Source of the DNA: Druceiella hillmani
Lineage: Eukaryota; Arthropoda; Insecta; Lepidoptera; Hepialidae
Reading direction: 5' to 3'
DNA: 64,000 nt
Assembly: GCA_039881145.1 (NCBI GenBank)
Contig: JAYKKI010000052.1
Span: 9,553,501 to 9,617,500 of the forward strand
Both the position numbers and the translations under genes were made by a program. The notes beneath the pieces are model-generated. The model was not told the origin of the DNA. It saw nothing but the letters and a program-made list of their open reading frames with translations, and searched no databases. Of the stretch, positions 45,590 to 57,568 are shown one piece after another (position 1 is the first letter of the stretch; each line of letters begins with the position of its first letter).

Positions 45590-46260
45590 CGAGTAACTCA
45601 AAAATAAAAACGATATCCTTATAAAATATGTCTCGTGCCCATATGTCCGTCTATCGCAGTAATGTTCCTCAGAAACCGCTTAACACAGAAACTCGAAATT
45701 TGGCATAGCAATAGATCATATTATATACACATATACATGTGCATATATATATATATATATATATATTTGGCTAGTAATAGATCATTAATGTGTTTATACA
45801 CGCATGGATAGAGGAGTTTACACTTCAAAATATTTAAATGGTAATTTTAGAGGAGATAATTTGAATATTTTTTAAATTGTATTTTAATATTGGAATATTT
45901 TTCAAATTGTATTTTTCTAATGAAGGTATTGTTTGAAAGGAATGTTGAGTTATGTAAAACAAAACGTATTTTTTTTAAATTTTAAGTGAACTTTATAGTG
46001 AATTTTTAAGTGAAATTTAACTGAAGGGCATGCACCTTCAGAAATATTCATTTTAACTTTTCTGCACACGAAAATGTATAAAAAGTATCCCCATTCTCTT
46101 ATTTCCCAAATTACTGAACCAAAAACCATGAAAAAAGAAAATGCAATGGAATTTGACTAGAAAATTAGAGGAAAACTCTAGCGATTATTCTACATCTTAT
46201 AATTTTTAAGAACTTCACAATATATTACGCCTTTTAGTGTGTACTTTCACACAATATATT
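45590..46260 (+). repeat. Family A repeat, fuller copy with TA array
   Basis: The 5' part is 'ataaaaacgatatccttata', 'tgtccgtctatcgcagtaat', 'gaaactcgaaatttggcata'. A TA array (45,721-45,766) is followed by 'gcaccttcagaaatattcat', 'tcttatttcccaaattactg', 'aaccaaaaaccatgaaaaaa' and 'gaaaactctagcgattattc'. The order matches the copy at 37.95 kb. Confidence 0.65.
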
Positions 46261-46589
46261 AATACAGCAAAAAATAATATTAACATATATAAATAATTTA
46301 ATAAGACCGTTTTGTATCGTTAAATATTAAAAGTTTCATATGTACCTGAGTGTCTACGGAACCATCTTAGTTGGAGGTGTATTTAAATCATAAGTTTTTT
46401 AAATTATATTAGTTAAACACTGAAAACTAAAACCAGGAATATTCTATTTTATGTATGTCTGTCATGCTTTAAGCTATCATAGTGGAAATTGATTCCGAAT
46501 TTAATACGTTTTGAACGTGAAAATAACACTTATCACCAGCTAATGCTAAAACAACGCACAAAGACATCGTACATATTTATTTTCATACC

Positions 46590-47290
46590 ATTATATAAAT
46601 CGGCATGAATATAAAGAATCCTCAGAATTCAACTTGTGTTAATGGCAGATTTGATGACTTATCTGCTCACCGCCTTAAACTACGCTCTGAAAACTTACTT
46701 CAAAAAAACCAAGCGTATATTTATTTACATATCGTTATTGAAATCGACATAAATATAAAGAATCCTCGTAATTCAATACATATTATTGGCATATTTTAAG
46801 ACTTCTGCTAACCGCCTTAAACTACGCTCTTAAACCTTACTTACTTCAAAAAAAACAAGCGTATATTTATTTACATACCGTTATTGAAATCTACATAAAT
46901 ATAAAGAATCCTCGGAATTCAATACATATTATTGGCAAATTTTAAGACTTGTCTGCTCACAGCCTTAAACTACGCTCTGAAAGCTTACTTACTTCAGAAA
47001 AAAACACGCGTATATTTATTTACACACCATGATTGAAATCGGCATAAACACAAGGAATCCTCAGAATTCAACTTATATTATTGGCAGATTTGAAGACTTG
47101 TCTGGTAGCCGCCTTTAACTACACTCTGAAAACTTACTTCAGAAAAACCACGAGTATATTTATTTACTTAACATTATAGAAATCGGCATAAGCATAGAGA
47201 ATCCTCAAAATTCCACTTACATTATTAGCAGTTTTGAAGATTTTTCTGCTAACGATCTTCAGCTACGCTTACTTACTCTGCTTATTCTCA
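46590..47290. repeat. Tandem repeat, about 146 bp x 5
   Basis: Unit starts ('aaatcggcataaatataaag') lie near 46,597, 46,741, 46,887, 47,036 and 47,180. Each has 'gaatcctc-gaattcaa', 'tattattggcagattt-aag', 'acttgtctgctcaccgcctt' and 'aaactacgctctgaaaactt'. Units drift in length (144-149 bp) and the last decays. The phrase 'aactacgctctgaaaac' also occurs at 61,454. Confidence 0.93.
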
Positions 47291-47396
47291 AACATACCTA
47301 TACCGCCTCCTGACACACGATAAATGTCTTCATGGATCCAAGTCCTACCTCTCCTAAATCCTAGTCCTTATGCGCTTTTCTCCTTTCCTTCGTTCA

Positions 47397-48267
47397 TCTT
47401 AACTCATGTTTGTATTTATGTTCTATTTGTTTATCTTTTTTAAGTATAGACTACCGTTACTATTAACACCTTATATAATATATGTATTGTTATATGTATT
47501 GTTATGATTGACTGAAAGATATTGCTCTTGTAGCAATAACTTCATCAATGTACTATAAAGTTGTCATATAAATCTTCAGTCTTAACTCATGTCAGTATTT
47601 ATATCTCTTTTTATTTTTATTAAGTGTAACCTACTGTTACTATAAACACCTTATATTTTATATTGTATTATGGGATATCTTATAGTCTACTAAACAACCA
47701 ATTTTTCAAAATGTATTGTTATGATGAACTGAAATATATTGCTTCTGTAGTAATAACTTCATCATATGTAATGTACTATAAAGTTGTCAAATAAATCTTC
47801 AGTCTTAACTCATATCAGTATTTATATCTCTTTTTTTATATATATTAAGTGTAACCTACGGTTACTACAAACACCTTATATTTTATATTGTATTATGGGA
47901 TATCTTATAGTCTACCAAACAATCAATTTATCAAATGTATTGTTATGGTTAATGTATAGTTATGGTAGCAACATCTCCACCATATGTAATGTACAGTAAA
48001 GTGGTCAAATAAATATATAATCTTAACTGATATCAGTATTTATGTTCTAATGTTTTTTTTTAAATTTAACCTACTGTTACTATAAACACTTTTTATTTTA
48101 TATTGTATTATGAGATATCTTGTGGTATTATATAATTAAAAAAATTATCGTTATGTTTGGTTGGAAGATATTGCTCCTGTAGCAAAAACTCCACAATATG
48201 TAATGTACAATAAAGTTGTCAAATAAATCATCCATCTCAACTAATGACAGTACTTATATTAACATTT

Positions 48268-48323
<56 letters not shown>

Positions 48324-48540
48324 ATTTAATATATAATTTTATTTTATATTAAAATTTTTTGATCTTGTTTAAGTGTAACCTGCTGTTATTATAAACACCT
48401 TACATTTTATATTAAGAGACCTCTTATAATCTACCACATAACCAACTTATCAAAATTTATTCTTACCGCTAACTGAGATATATTGCTCCTGTAGCAATAA
48501 CGTCAATATATATAATGTGCACTAAAGTGAAATAATTATA
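47397..48540. repeat. Tandem repeat, about 215 bp x 5
   Basis: Units start near 47,397, 47,580, 47,803, 48,024 and 48,236 ('cttaactcatgtcagtattt'). Shared words are 'taagtgtaacctactgttac', 'tataaacaccttatatttta', 'gggatatcttatagtctac', 'tattgctcctgtagcaataa' and 'aagttgtcaaataaatc'. The last unit has a TA array inserted at 48,268-48,325. The array follows the 146-bp array after a spacer of only about 110 bp, yet the unit sequences are unrelated. Confidence 0.93.
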
Positions 48541-48814
48541 TATAACAAAAGATGAATATAAAAGTACATTATAAATATTTAAAAAAGGGTTCAGATAGCT
48601 ATAAATTAAATATTGCGAGTGAACCGAACTTTTTTTTAATTTTTGTTGCTCTCTTTTTTATAATAAGATAATAGCTACTCCAAAAAGGTTTTTTGATACA
48701 AATAACCTTTTTGAATATTATTTTCATCCGTTTTTAACGAAAAACACAGTCTGATGCAATTGTAATCATGTGATTAATTCATATTAAGGTGATATACTTC
48801 AGAAATATGATAAT

Positions 48815-49010
48815 AACTAGCTGACCCGTGCGAAGTCTTCACACTATATCGCCATCTAGCGTGTTCCAAGTATACAATTTGGCTAAGATATTTGATGTGT
48901 CGCCCACAGATGGCGGTCATGCCAATTGTTATAAAAATTAATTTCCTTATTAACAGAAAGATTTTTTTCGAATTTTTTTATATTTTTCGCCCAAAGTAGA
49001 AAACAAAAGC
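48815..49010 (+). repeat. Family B-like repeat fragment
   Basis: Opens 'actagctgacccgtgcgaag', followed by 'tatcgccatctagcgtgttc' and 'cgcccacagatggcggtcat'. The last two form an inverted 'gccatct...agatggc' pair. The 'ctagctgacccg' opening is typical of insect non-coding repeats. The end is unclear. Confidence 0.5.
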
Positions 49011-49019
49011 TTTAAGTGG

Positions 49020-50710
49020 GTATTTTTTTTATTTTTTTTGGTGCAGTAGTTATAGAGATCGAGCCGCTCGACCAAAAAACACCTTTTAGAAATAATATAT
49101 TTAGATGTATCATGTACAGAGAAATAGAAAACGATGATAACAAAAGATAAAACTTTTCAGTGGTTCGAGGTATGAGTTTCCACGTTAGCAATCGAAAAAT
49201 ATATACCATAAGAGCGACGCCTCAACTCAAGTGAGTCGAACTCGAGTGAGTTGCAGAAGCTGGAAATTAAACATATTAAGGAGATAATCGATGCTAAATA
49301 TAAATAGAAAACATAACACCTTATTTGCAGACCTCATAGAAATTTACATACATCGCCTTTTGTATCCATCGAATCGTCTGGATGACATAGCCTTGTCCTC
49401 TTCTGCTTCGTTCTATAAAAGTATTTAAAGTACTGTAAAACAAACTTACAAAATACTTTGAAAATTTCATTATCACGTAATATTAAATCAAGTTTTCTCA
49501 TAATATTTTGCCATGTTTGCGATATGTCTACGAAAATTCAACTGTGGAAAAAATATCACCAATCTCGGTGAGAACGTAGACGCAGTCGTAGAACACAATC
49601 GTAGCCAACGTAACCAAAAATCGTAACCAGATAATACGCTAAAATTTTCTTCATATTTTTTTCCGGTAAGCTACAACTTTGTGAGACACACTACTTACCA
49701 ACCGTATTCCCGAACGTGTGTTCAATGGCCTTCTATAAGAAGAAACGTTAATAAAATTATAAAACCAATATCACTATTCATATCCCCAGCAGACATGGTT
49801 CCCGAAAGATTCAGCTAAATTGAACATGTTAAAGAGAAACAGTGGAACAGTATATTAATAGCTGCCGCTCTAATTCCTGAAAAGGGTTAAAAATTTAAAT
49901 GTGAAATTATAATATGAAAACGATGAAAATTGCAGACAAATTTCAAATTCAATATCGGTTTGCCGACAAATCTTTACACCCTTCTCCGAAATTTAATCCC
50001 TAATCAAACCAAATCCCCTATTAATAGACAAAACTTATTAAAACCGAAACTAGGGTCGACCTCTAATATTTTCACAGTGTCTTTCAACATCCAGAACAAA
50101 CATAACCTCACCTAACACCTTCAATTAAGGCAGACTAATCTCTTAATTACTTGCTAACCCTGATATAGGTAGGGCTATCACAGCAAAGTGGTTACACTTC
50201 TCGCATCAGTTACATGATACAATTAAGGGTAAAAGTACTTTCAGTGCTATTTTTTCTTAAAAGACAATATGGAATAATGACTTTTAAGAAATTAACCCTT
50301 TTTATGTTGACAAAAATTCAAAAAAAAAGTATCATCATATTAATCATTAATAATATCTCCTAAACATATTTGGTATCAGTTCATATATTTTAAGCCAATT
50401 GACAAGTAAATATTGAACGACTCGAAGAAATATAAAAACAGGTAATCAAAGAAATACCCATATACGTATGTCACAATATATATACCAAAATTTACTACCG
50501 AAAAGCTTCAGATGTTTTTTTTTTCAGTAACCTAAATATATACGTAATTAAAAAAACTTCTAATAGTTTAATAGTTTAATACAATTTGTCTTAATAGTTT
50601 AATAAGATGCAACGAGTGAACGATGTGATATTTTACTTTTTTTTCATTATTTCTGCAAATTTTCTTTGTGAAAATAGCAATGTAAGAATTATGACAAATT
50701 TAAGTACAGT
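49020..50710. other. Unassigned sequence
   Basis: 49,930-50,115 is open for 61 codons (product starting 'MQTNFKFNIGLPTNLYTLLR') in a C-rich, G-poor stretch that stands out in base use, but no domain is recognised. The rest is AT-rich or mixed. Confidence 0.35.
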
Positions 50711-50829
50711 TTTAATGCATTTATATCCTTTATTGAATATATTTGGCGTTAATTTTGTAGAAATTCATTATTGACAATTAAATGAAGCTACATGATATAG
50801 TATTATTTCTACTTTCTTTAGTTTCTTTA

Positions 50830-50870
50830 CCACGACCTAGGTTTCGTTGTATTACAACATCTTCAGGTGG
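50830..50870 (-). ncRNA. Hammerhead ribozyme motif, left arm, intact core
   Basis: On the minus strand the 41-nt core equals the one at 39.27 kb base for base. The cut is predicted after GTC. It could pair with the right arm of the same element, so folding of the ribozyme would compete with the long hairpin. Confidence 0.75.
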
Positions 50871-50919
50871 GTTATTAGCATAGATCAAGAAAAGAGAAAA
50901 AGCTATTTTTGCTAATAGC

Positions 50920-50960
50920 CCACCTGAAGATGTTGTAATACAACGAAACCGAGGTCGTGG
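50920..50960 (+). ncRNA. Hammerhead ribozyme motif, right arm, intact core
   Basis: CCAC, CTGAAGA, T, GTTG-taata-CAAC, GAAACC, GA, GGTC, GTGG on the plus strand. The only change from the other intact copies is GA instead of TA in the stem III loop, which should be tolerated. Confidence 0.72.
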
Positions 50961-51614
50961 TAAAGTACTTAAAGAAAGTAGAAATAATACTACATCACGT
51001 AGTTTCATTTAATTGGCATTTATATCCAACCAAATCGTAATGTCTGGAAATATACCAAGCTACCATTGAAAAGCTATTAAGTTCTGATACGCCTTGAAAT
51101 TCATATCAAGTGTCAAGAACTGAGTGTGAAGAATTTCTGACATAAAAAGTGATGTAAAACAGAAAAAAACAGCTACAAAATAATGAGAGAATTTAACAAC
51201 AGAAACAAGAATTTTTCGTTCTTATTTTATTTCAATAGCTTATTGCTCTATTGAACATTCATATTACTCTATTACTCACACTACTCTCTTCTATAACAGC
51301 CCTTTATGTTTTAAAACAATCGTCCTCTTTGACTAATTTCTTTAAAAGAATAAGTGACAGTAAATTTATTATCATGGCCGTTTGGAGTTTATTAAACATA
51401 ACCGAACATTTTAAGAATTTCATAATTAAGATTATTAAGTTGGGAACTAATAAACCCACCTTTTCGGTTCATCATTGTTAGATCACTCGATCGCCAAATT
51501 GAATATTTCCTCCGCTGACTCAATGCAGGAAGTTGTTTTTTTCTCTTCAATATGATAGCATGAGAATAACTCAGTCTGTAATACAAACTTAACCTGGGGA
51601 TAGGTTTCAATAAG

Positions 51615-51690
51615 ATTTTTTAGGGTTCCCTACTCCAAAAAGAAAATCGGAACTCTTGTAAGGTATTCAACGGTCCTTACGTTTAACTAT
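51615..51690 (+). repeat. Family A repeat, 5' fragment
   Basis: 'ttagggttccctactccaaa', 'aatcggaactcttgtaaggt', 'caacggtccttacg'. Short and truncated. Confidence 0.5.
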
Positions 51691-51699
51691 ATTATGAAA

Positions 51700-53400
51700 G
51701 ATATACATACATACACTAAAAAGTAAAAAGTGGCAGTTACTGAAAACGTGGTAGGTTTAATGTGGTATTTGTACAAAAAGATTAGGTTGAGTTTGTTTGT
51801 TCAGGAAATTTAGTCTCAAAGAACGAGAGAAAGTGGCTAATAGCTGAATTTTACTCGATCAAAGAGATTAAGTAACACTCGTACCGCTCAGTGATTGGGT
51901 GGGACCACCAATCACAACTCTTAATAATATCATTATAAGCTCCCCCGTGCTAGAAAAGGCACATTAACCTCTTGGTTCCAGCGATTGTCGTCAGATAACA
52001 GTTGTTATAGGAAGTCTGATCAAAAAGATGGTGTGGTTTCCCCTGTTGATTGAGAAAGTCATGTAACGTATAGAAACCACCACCCAATCAAGTCCCTCAG
52101 GTCAAATAGTGGATCCCAGTCAAAAATTTGTGGTGACGCTAAGTCGAAATCGGAGAAGGAAAAAAGAAGACAACGTGATACAAAGTATCACGTTGTCTTC
52201 TTTTTTCCTTCAAAAAAAAATATACGTGACAGAGGGTGGAGTATCGGAGCAATTGTAATTGTGAAAATAAAGAAAGAAGACTTTTGAATGATGAATTGTG
52301 GTCATTTACAATAATGATCATTTTTATCATTACATTTAGAAGCTCATATTCGCTCATTTTTAAATCAATATTTTATTATTTGTTTCACTATGGATTTTAA
52401 CAAAAAACATATTTTAAAAATTACAGTTTTAAAGAAAATAGGTATTGCCAATAATATAAGCATTTTCAGGTCATGGTAATAAGCAAAAATAAGCATTTCT
52501 TTGGTAAATAAACCAACTTTGTCCACCCTAGTGTAAAAAGTGGGTCAATTTTCGCTAATATCCTTTAAATATTTATGTGTGTCATCTCTTGGGCAGATGT
52601 AAATGTTTTTAGCTAGTCGCTAAGAAGCTGCTCTATTTTCTAGGTTAACTACCGTGTAAATCTGTATCACTATATGTAAATATGCAAAATTAGGTAACAA
52701 CTGCTCAAAAAATTGCTGATTTATTAAGGAACAATTTGGTATCGTTTAGTCAAGTATTTGCTTAATTATTAGCCAACAGAGAAACACACATTCGTATTAT
52801 CATATTAGTCAGGATTAAATTAGATGGTATTAGTAAAATAAAAGAAATATATTACTACAGAAGAATTTGGTTTTCCTTTAATTGAAATAAGATTGTTTAG
52901 TAAAATAAGGAATATGTCAGTACATAGAATTTTAGATGTCCATTATCCCTTCTCACAGCCTTCTATGGGCTTCAATTTCAATATATATAAAGAAAAAGGT
53001 ATTTCCAATAACTAATCAATTAATAAATGTGTATCGAATCGCAAATATATAATATAATAACACAATCAATTCAACATTGTCACCGGAAGCACACCCAGTA
53101 CAATAAACTGGAAACTACCCTCCAGCGTCCACCGGGATTCCTTATAATTAGACATATTAAGAGCACTACGGCTCTATCGATACTACAAATCAGTTAATTC
53201 GTGGGTATTTTACCGCGAAAAGCAGTGAAGTACTTCCTAAGTAATCTTGAAATAGAGAATATGTCCGTGCAGGTTTATAAAAAGATATCAGCGAAATATC
53301 TATATGACATGATAGAAAACTAAAGTGTTTAATGAGAATGTGATATGGAAAAGATAATTAAAATGAAAAGGAATATAAAAAGGAAACGCCGTATATAACT
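51700..53400. other. Unassigned sequence, one likely mobile-element piece
   Basis: 51,880-52,130 is of mixed composition ('gtaccgctcagtgattgggt', 'cagcgattgtcgtcagataa') and looks like a decayed mobile-element segment, though no protein motif survives in any frame. The remainder is AT-rich. Confidence 0.35.
52155..52211. repeat. Hairpin with 27-bp perfect arms
   Basis: 52,155-52,181 (starting 'gaaggaaaaaagaagacaac') pairs exactly with 52,185-52,211 around the spacer 'aaa'. The left arm is purine-rich. Confidence 0.95.
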
Positions 53401-53410
53401 GAAGTAGTTT

Positions 53411-53411
<1 letters not shown>

Positions 53412-53480
<69 letters not shown>
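53412..53480. repeat. (TA)n microsatellite
   Basis: About 34 TA units with one TG interruption. The (YI)n parts of the minus-strand frames here come from it. Confidence 0.95.
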
Positions 53481-53484
<4 letters not shown>

Positions 53485-53837
53485 GAATGAATATGTAAAG
53501 CAAAAGAAGCGGAAAAAATATAACCGCACGGAAATTTACGGCGTTTCTTCTCAACGACGAGCTAAAATTAATTCCATGAATTATTTTTAATATCAGGTTA
53601 TTAGAAGTGTAACGCTGCGCTAAAATACACTAAGAAATAATAATCTTGCGACTTAATATCTCGTTGACTTGTATTGATTTAAAATAATTTCTATCAATTG
53701 AAATAAAACTTGAACTTCAGTAAAACTTGTAAAGAAAAAAAACATTATATTTAGCTATACAACATTATTTTTTTACAGATTACAATCAGATAATGAATTC
53801 ATAAAGAATAAATTTTGGCCATATTGTTTACTAGCTA

Positions 53838-53964
53838 GCAATGCACTCGACCAAAAATAGTAATAACTCTACTTATTTCGAATTTCCCGCTAAATAAGTC
53901 ATAGATAACCATGACTTATTCGAAATAAGTAGAGTTATTACTATTTTTTGGTCGAGCGCATTGC
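53838..53964. repeat. Long hairpin, about 44-bp arms, with nested hairpin
   Basis: The left arm runs from 'gcaatgcactcgaccaaaaa' to 'ctctacttatttcga'. The right arm is its reverse complement with two differences and one extra T. Inside is a smaller inverted pair, 'aaataagtcat' / 'atgacttatt'. The hairpin begins right after 'actagct', the family B start, and ends at family B sequence, so it sits inside a family B copy. Confidence 0.92.
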
Positions 53965-54190
53965 TCGAGGTATAAACTATTACCACATCAAAATCTGTGC
54001 AGTAGACTTTGTGTGATTGATGGACAAATTAGCATACGAACAGAGAGACAAAAAGTCTAAAAACAAATTTTCTAGCTTCTATTATAATTCTTTATGCTGA
54101 ATAAATCGCACTTTTTAAAATATTTTCCATGTACAGAATTAACTCTGTCAAAATTGTATTATACATATAGATTATAGTAATATTTATAAT
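53965..54190 (+). repeat. Family B repeat, 3' part
   Basis: 'gaggtataaactattaccac', 'atcaaaatctgtgcagtaga', 'gatggacaaattagcatacg', 'ttttaaaatattttccatgt' and 'acagaattaactctgtcaaa' match 45,290-45,480 in order. Confidence 0.75.
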
Positions 54191-54199
54191 CACTGGACA

Positions 54200-57100
54200 C
54201 GAATATTAAATTCGTAAAAATGGTCTACAATAAACAAAAAAAATAATAAATACAAATTTTCATATGTCATTTTAAAAAATATTTGTGCTCAATCCAAATA
54301 GATATTGTTTATTATAATTAACATGGAAAAATATTTTATCTACGTGGTAAAATATTAAATAATTTTAAGAAAAACAAATAATCACATGTGTATCAAACAT
54401 GTTGTAAAAGTGATCCCTTTTTGAAAATTACTAATTTCCAAGTTAAATATGAAGTGTTCGGAAAATTTAAAAAAAGCATTCAGTACAATTCAACTTCATT
54501 ACTTGTATTTTTTAATCACATAGAAAATTCCGTGAGCAAAGTTCCTTTTGTAATAATAGAACAGGCACCAAACGAAAGTGGAAATAAAATATTTTTATTT
54601 ATTTGTGTACTTTATTATGTACTCGTAACCTTAAGAAACTACGCACACCGTATCAGTCTTATTATTGCAAAAGCAATATCTTAAATTCACAAGAAATAAG
54701 GGAGAAAAACAAGTACTGTGGTGGACTGTACATGATTAGGAAACGCTAATTAATTACACTCGCAAAACATAATACATAATAATAAATTCACCAAAATATA
54801 AATGTGAAAAACATACAATTACTATAAAAAGATATTACATATAGTAAAAAGATTTGGATGGTAAATGGTATGGATTTCTATCTGCAGATTATGGTAAGTC
54901 ATTTAATTCCAGACGTCTTTTAAACACTCACAATGAGATCGCATGTTTTATATTTCTATTCAGTTTATTACATAATTTAGTAGCATATACGGAAAAGGAA
55001 ATACAGCTCTATGTTATAATTCTAAAATATTTCCCATATCATATTACTCAATCTATCGATTAAGGCTTTCGATTAAACTACCGAACGTTCTCTTCAAAAT
55101 GTAACTGCTTAGTATTCGTATTATTGCATCGAATAAATACTGCACAGATTAAATAACTGATCAACGTTATAATATAAATACGTCCTCAGCGTTAAAGTTT
55201 TGTTGCAGCGATCATATTTTCAATCTTAGTGTCACAAATTATTCTGTTTACAAAAAAAGTGAAGTTAATATTTTCCAGTATTCATTAAGGCTTAAATCAC
55301 TCTTAACGATTCAAAAATTTAAATTATTGTATTTCAAAAAATATGAAAATATAATTATGACTCTATCCATCGAGTCTCTAGCCACAGCTTTACAAATGAT
55401 AAGCCTCTCGCTTCCTGCTTTCAATTTAGCAGTTCTAGGCATTACAGTATACACTAACGAAACTTATTGTCTGTAAGCATGGACGTACCAAAAATATTCC
55501 GAATGGCCCCTGTCTGTGTCACGGTAATGATACATGTTAAAAATGTTTATTACTGAAACGCTCTTATTTTAGAGACGCATGTATAACGTATTTTCCCAAA
55601 CTCTCGTAAGAAATTAAAACTATTTTTGAATGATGGCGAAAGAAAGGTAACTTATAACAAGAAAAATATTCAGAGGTGCACCTTAACGAAACTTTGGAAC
55701 AATGGAACAAGACAATTTTTTACTTGTTCCGTTACATCAACCTTTACAATTTTATAAAGTGCAGAAACTTTTGGTAAAAAATTGAAAGCTTCGAGTGATA
55801 ATTAAGATATATAAGTTCCAAAAATATTTGAATGATCAAGAACTTTTAACATGACGTTTAAGAAGTTTCATGCATATCAATTCGGACTTCAATTCAATGG
55901 CATTGACACCGGCACGGAAAACTATACAAGTATAAACAAGCCATTGATGTTTCCACGGATTTGATCTTTATATTTTCAATAATTGTAATTGTGTAAATAT
56001 TGAAATTTCCTGTGTACTCAAACTATTGCTAATTCTGCTGATGACGTGTCTTCAGTATGGGCAGTACAGATCAAAAGCACAATATAATTTTCCCATTTTT
56101 TTTAAAGAAAACTCAACGTTACATTAAATGCATTTTTCTCAAAATACCATTTATAGTGTCGTCTCAAAATACCATTTATAGTGTCGTCTCAAAATACCAT
56201 TTATAAAAATGTAGTTTTGCATGAATAATTTTTAACTTTTTTCTTATAATTTACACATGATGAGATTATTGGAAATACGCAAGGGTTTTTAAAAAGCCTG
56301 GCCAAATTTTTTTGCAACAAATTTTTTAACGAAAATTTTTGTGGGATGTATATTTTTTGTAAATACATTATTCGCTACAATTAAAAAAATATTTTTAAAA
56401 AAATCCCTAAGTACTTATCATGGAGATGGTACATTTTTTGGCATTTTAATCCAGACCAAAGACTATTTCCGGGGTGTCGCGCCTCAATCAGCACTTTAAA
56501 TGTAATGTCATACTGTGACTTCTCAAGGGAAAAAAATTTTCATTATTTTTTACCGTTCAGGACACAAAACAAATTTACATAAACATTAATATTGACTTTT
56601 TCATTCAGTGAAAAAATAACCAAAATTTTGTATAACTCTTAGCTCTCACGGCTAGCCCGGTATTTTTTTAATTTCTTCCACGCATGTACAAAATAATTTT
56701 TTTTTTTTCATCTAATGGACTGTTGTCAGCGGCTTCGCTCGCAACTCCATTTATGAAAATTCTGCTGAGTGTCTCGAAATGAAATATTTTCTTTAACAAC
56801 TCAAAAGAAAATACTTGTCCGTTTCATATTTTACTTTGCTTGAAGGATAAAAATTATAACCCGTAGACTAATAAAATATTCTAATATAACTTTGAGTGCC
56901 TAGTTATCCATCCCAATACGTAATTTATAACGTTATTAAAAATAACCGAGGAGAGTTGGACTTGAGCATCAAGGATTCTGTATTTAATTTGAAGTGAAAT
57001 TACTCTATTTAATTATCTTATTCGTAATAAATAGTTAATAATACCTAATATAATTAAGTAAAGAACATATATATTATCGTGAATATCTCAAACATGTAGA

Positions 57101-57560
57101 ATCATCATTCTAATTTTCCTACTATCTTTGCATAGGCGTCTCAAACTCTGTATTTTTGATAATATTATTTTCAGTAATTTCGGAAATAAAGGTGTGGGGC
57201 ATAATTTTTAACATTTCTGCCTAGAACTGATTCTGCCTAGAATAATCAAAAAAAATTTCTGAAACCTTTATAATTAGGCCTTTCAATCGATATTTCGCAC
57301 TACGTAAAGAATTTAAAAAATAAACCGAATAATTATTTAAAATCTTCAAGCACAATGGAATATATTTCCTACAAAATAAAAATTAATCACTTATCCGGAA
57401 ATATATAAGCAATTCTACCCTATTAGTTCATAATCCGTTCCACACATGAACAGAAAATCATAATATGACAATTAGTCAATCAGTTATTGAATTATTAGTT
57501 AATAAACAAATATCTTCGCTAATAATAAAATTAAATTAATCCAGTAAATATTATCGTGTA
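54200..57560. other. AT-rich DNA, no gene recognised
   Basis: A 98-codon frame (54,388-54,684) and a 69-codon frame (54,854-55,063) have no known domain. 55,370-55,540 is slightly GC-richer. 56,280-56,480 has a fragment of mixed composition ('tatttccggggtgtcgcgcc'). Confidence 0.4.
56137..56205. repeat. 25-bp tandem repeat, 2.8 copies
   Basis: 'tctcaaaataccatttatag' + 'tgtcg' twice in perfect tandem and a third copy truncated after 19 bp. Confidence 0.93.
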
Positions 57561-57568
57561 TGATTGTA

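Larger units (their letters stand above)
50729..51015 (-). mobile_element. Fold-back hammerhead retroelement, most complete copy
   Basis: In minus orientation the tail is on the left ('tttattgaatatatttggcg', 'ttaattttgtagaaattcat'). Two long arms surround a centre enlarged by about 30 bp ('tagatcaagaaaagagaaaa'). The 12-bp target-site duplication 'gcatttatatcc' lies at 50,717-50,728 and 51,016-51,027. Both arms keep a full hammerhead core, one on each strand. The 76-codon frame across it is an artefact of the repeat. Confidence 0.9.

Noticed and set aside
51880..52130. Suspected decayed LINE segment around 'cagcgattgtcgtcagataa'
   Set aside because: The composition and wording look familiar, but no frame on either strand gives a recognisable protein block.
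54388..54684. 98-codon plus-strand frame
   Set aside because: No domain or context was found. Its length is within chance for this composition.
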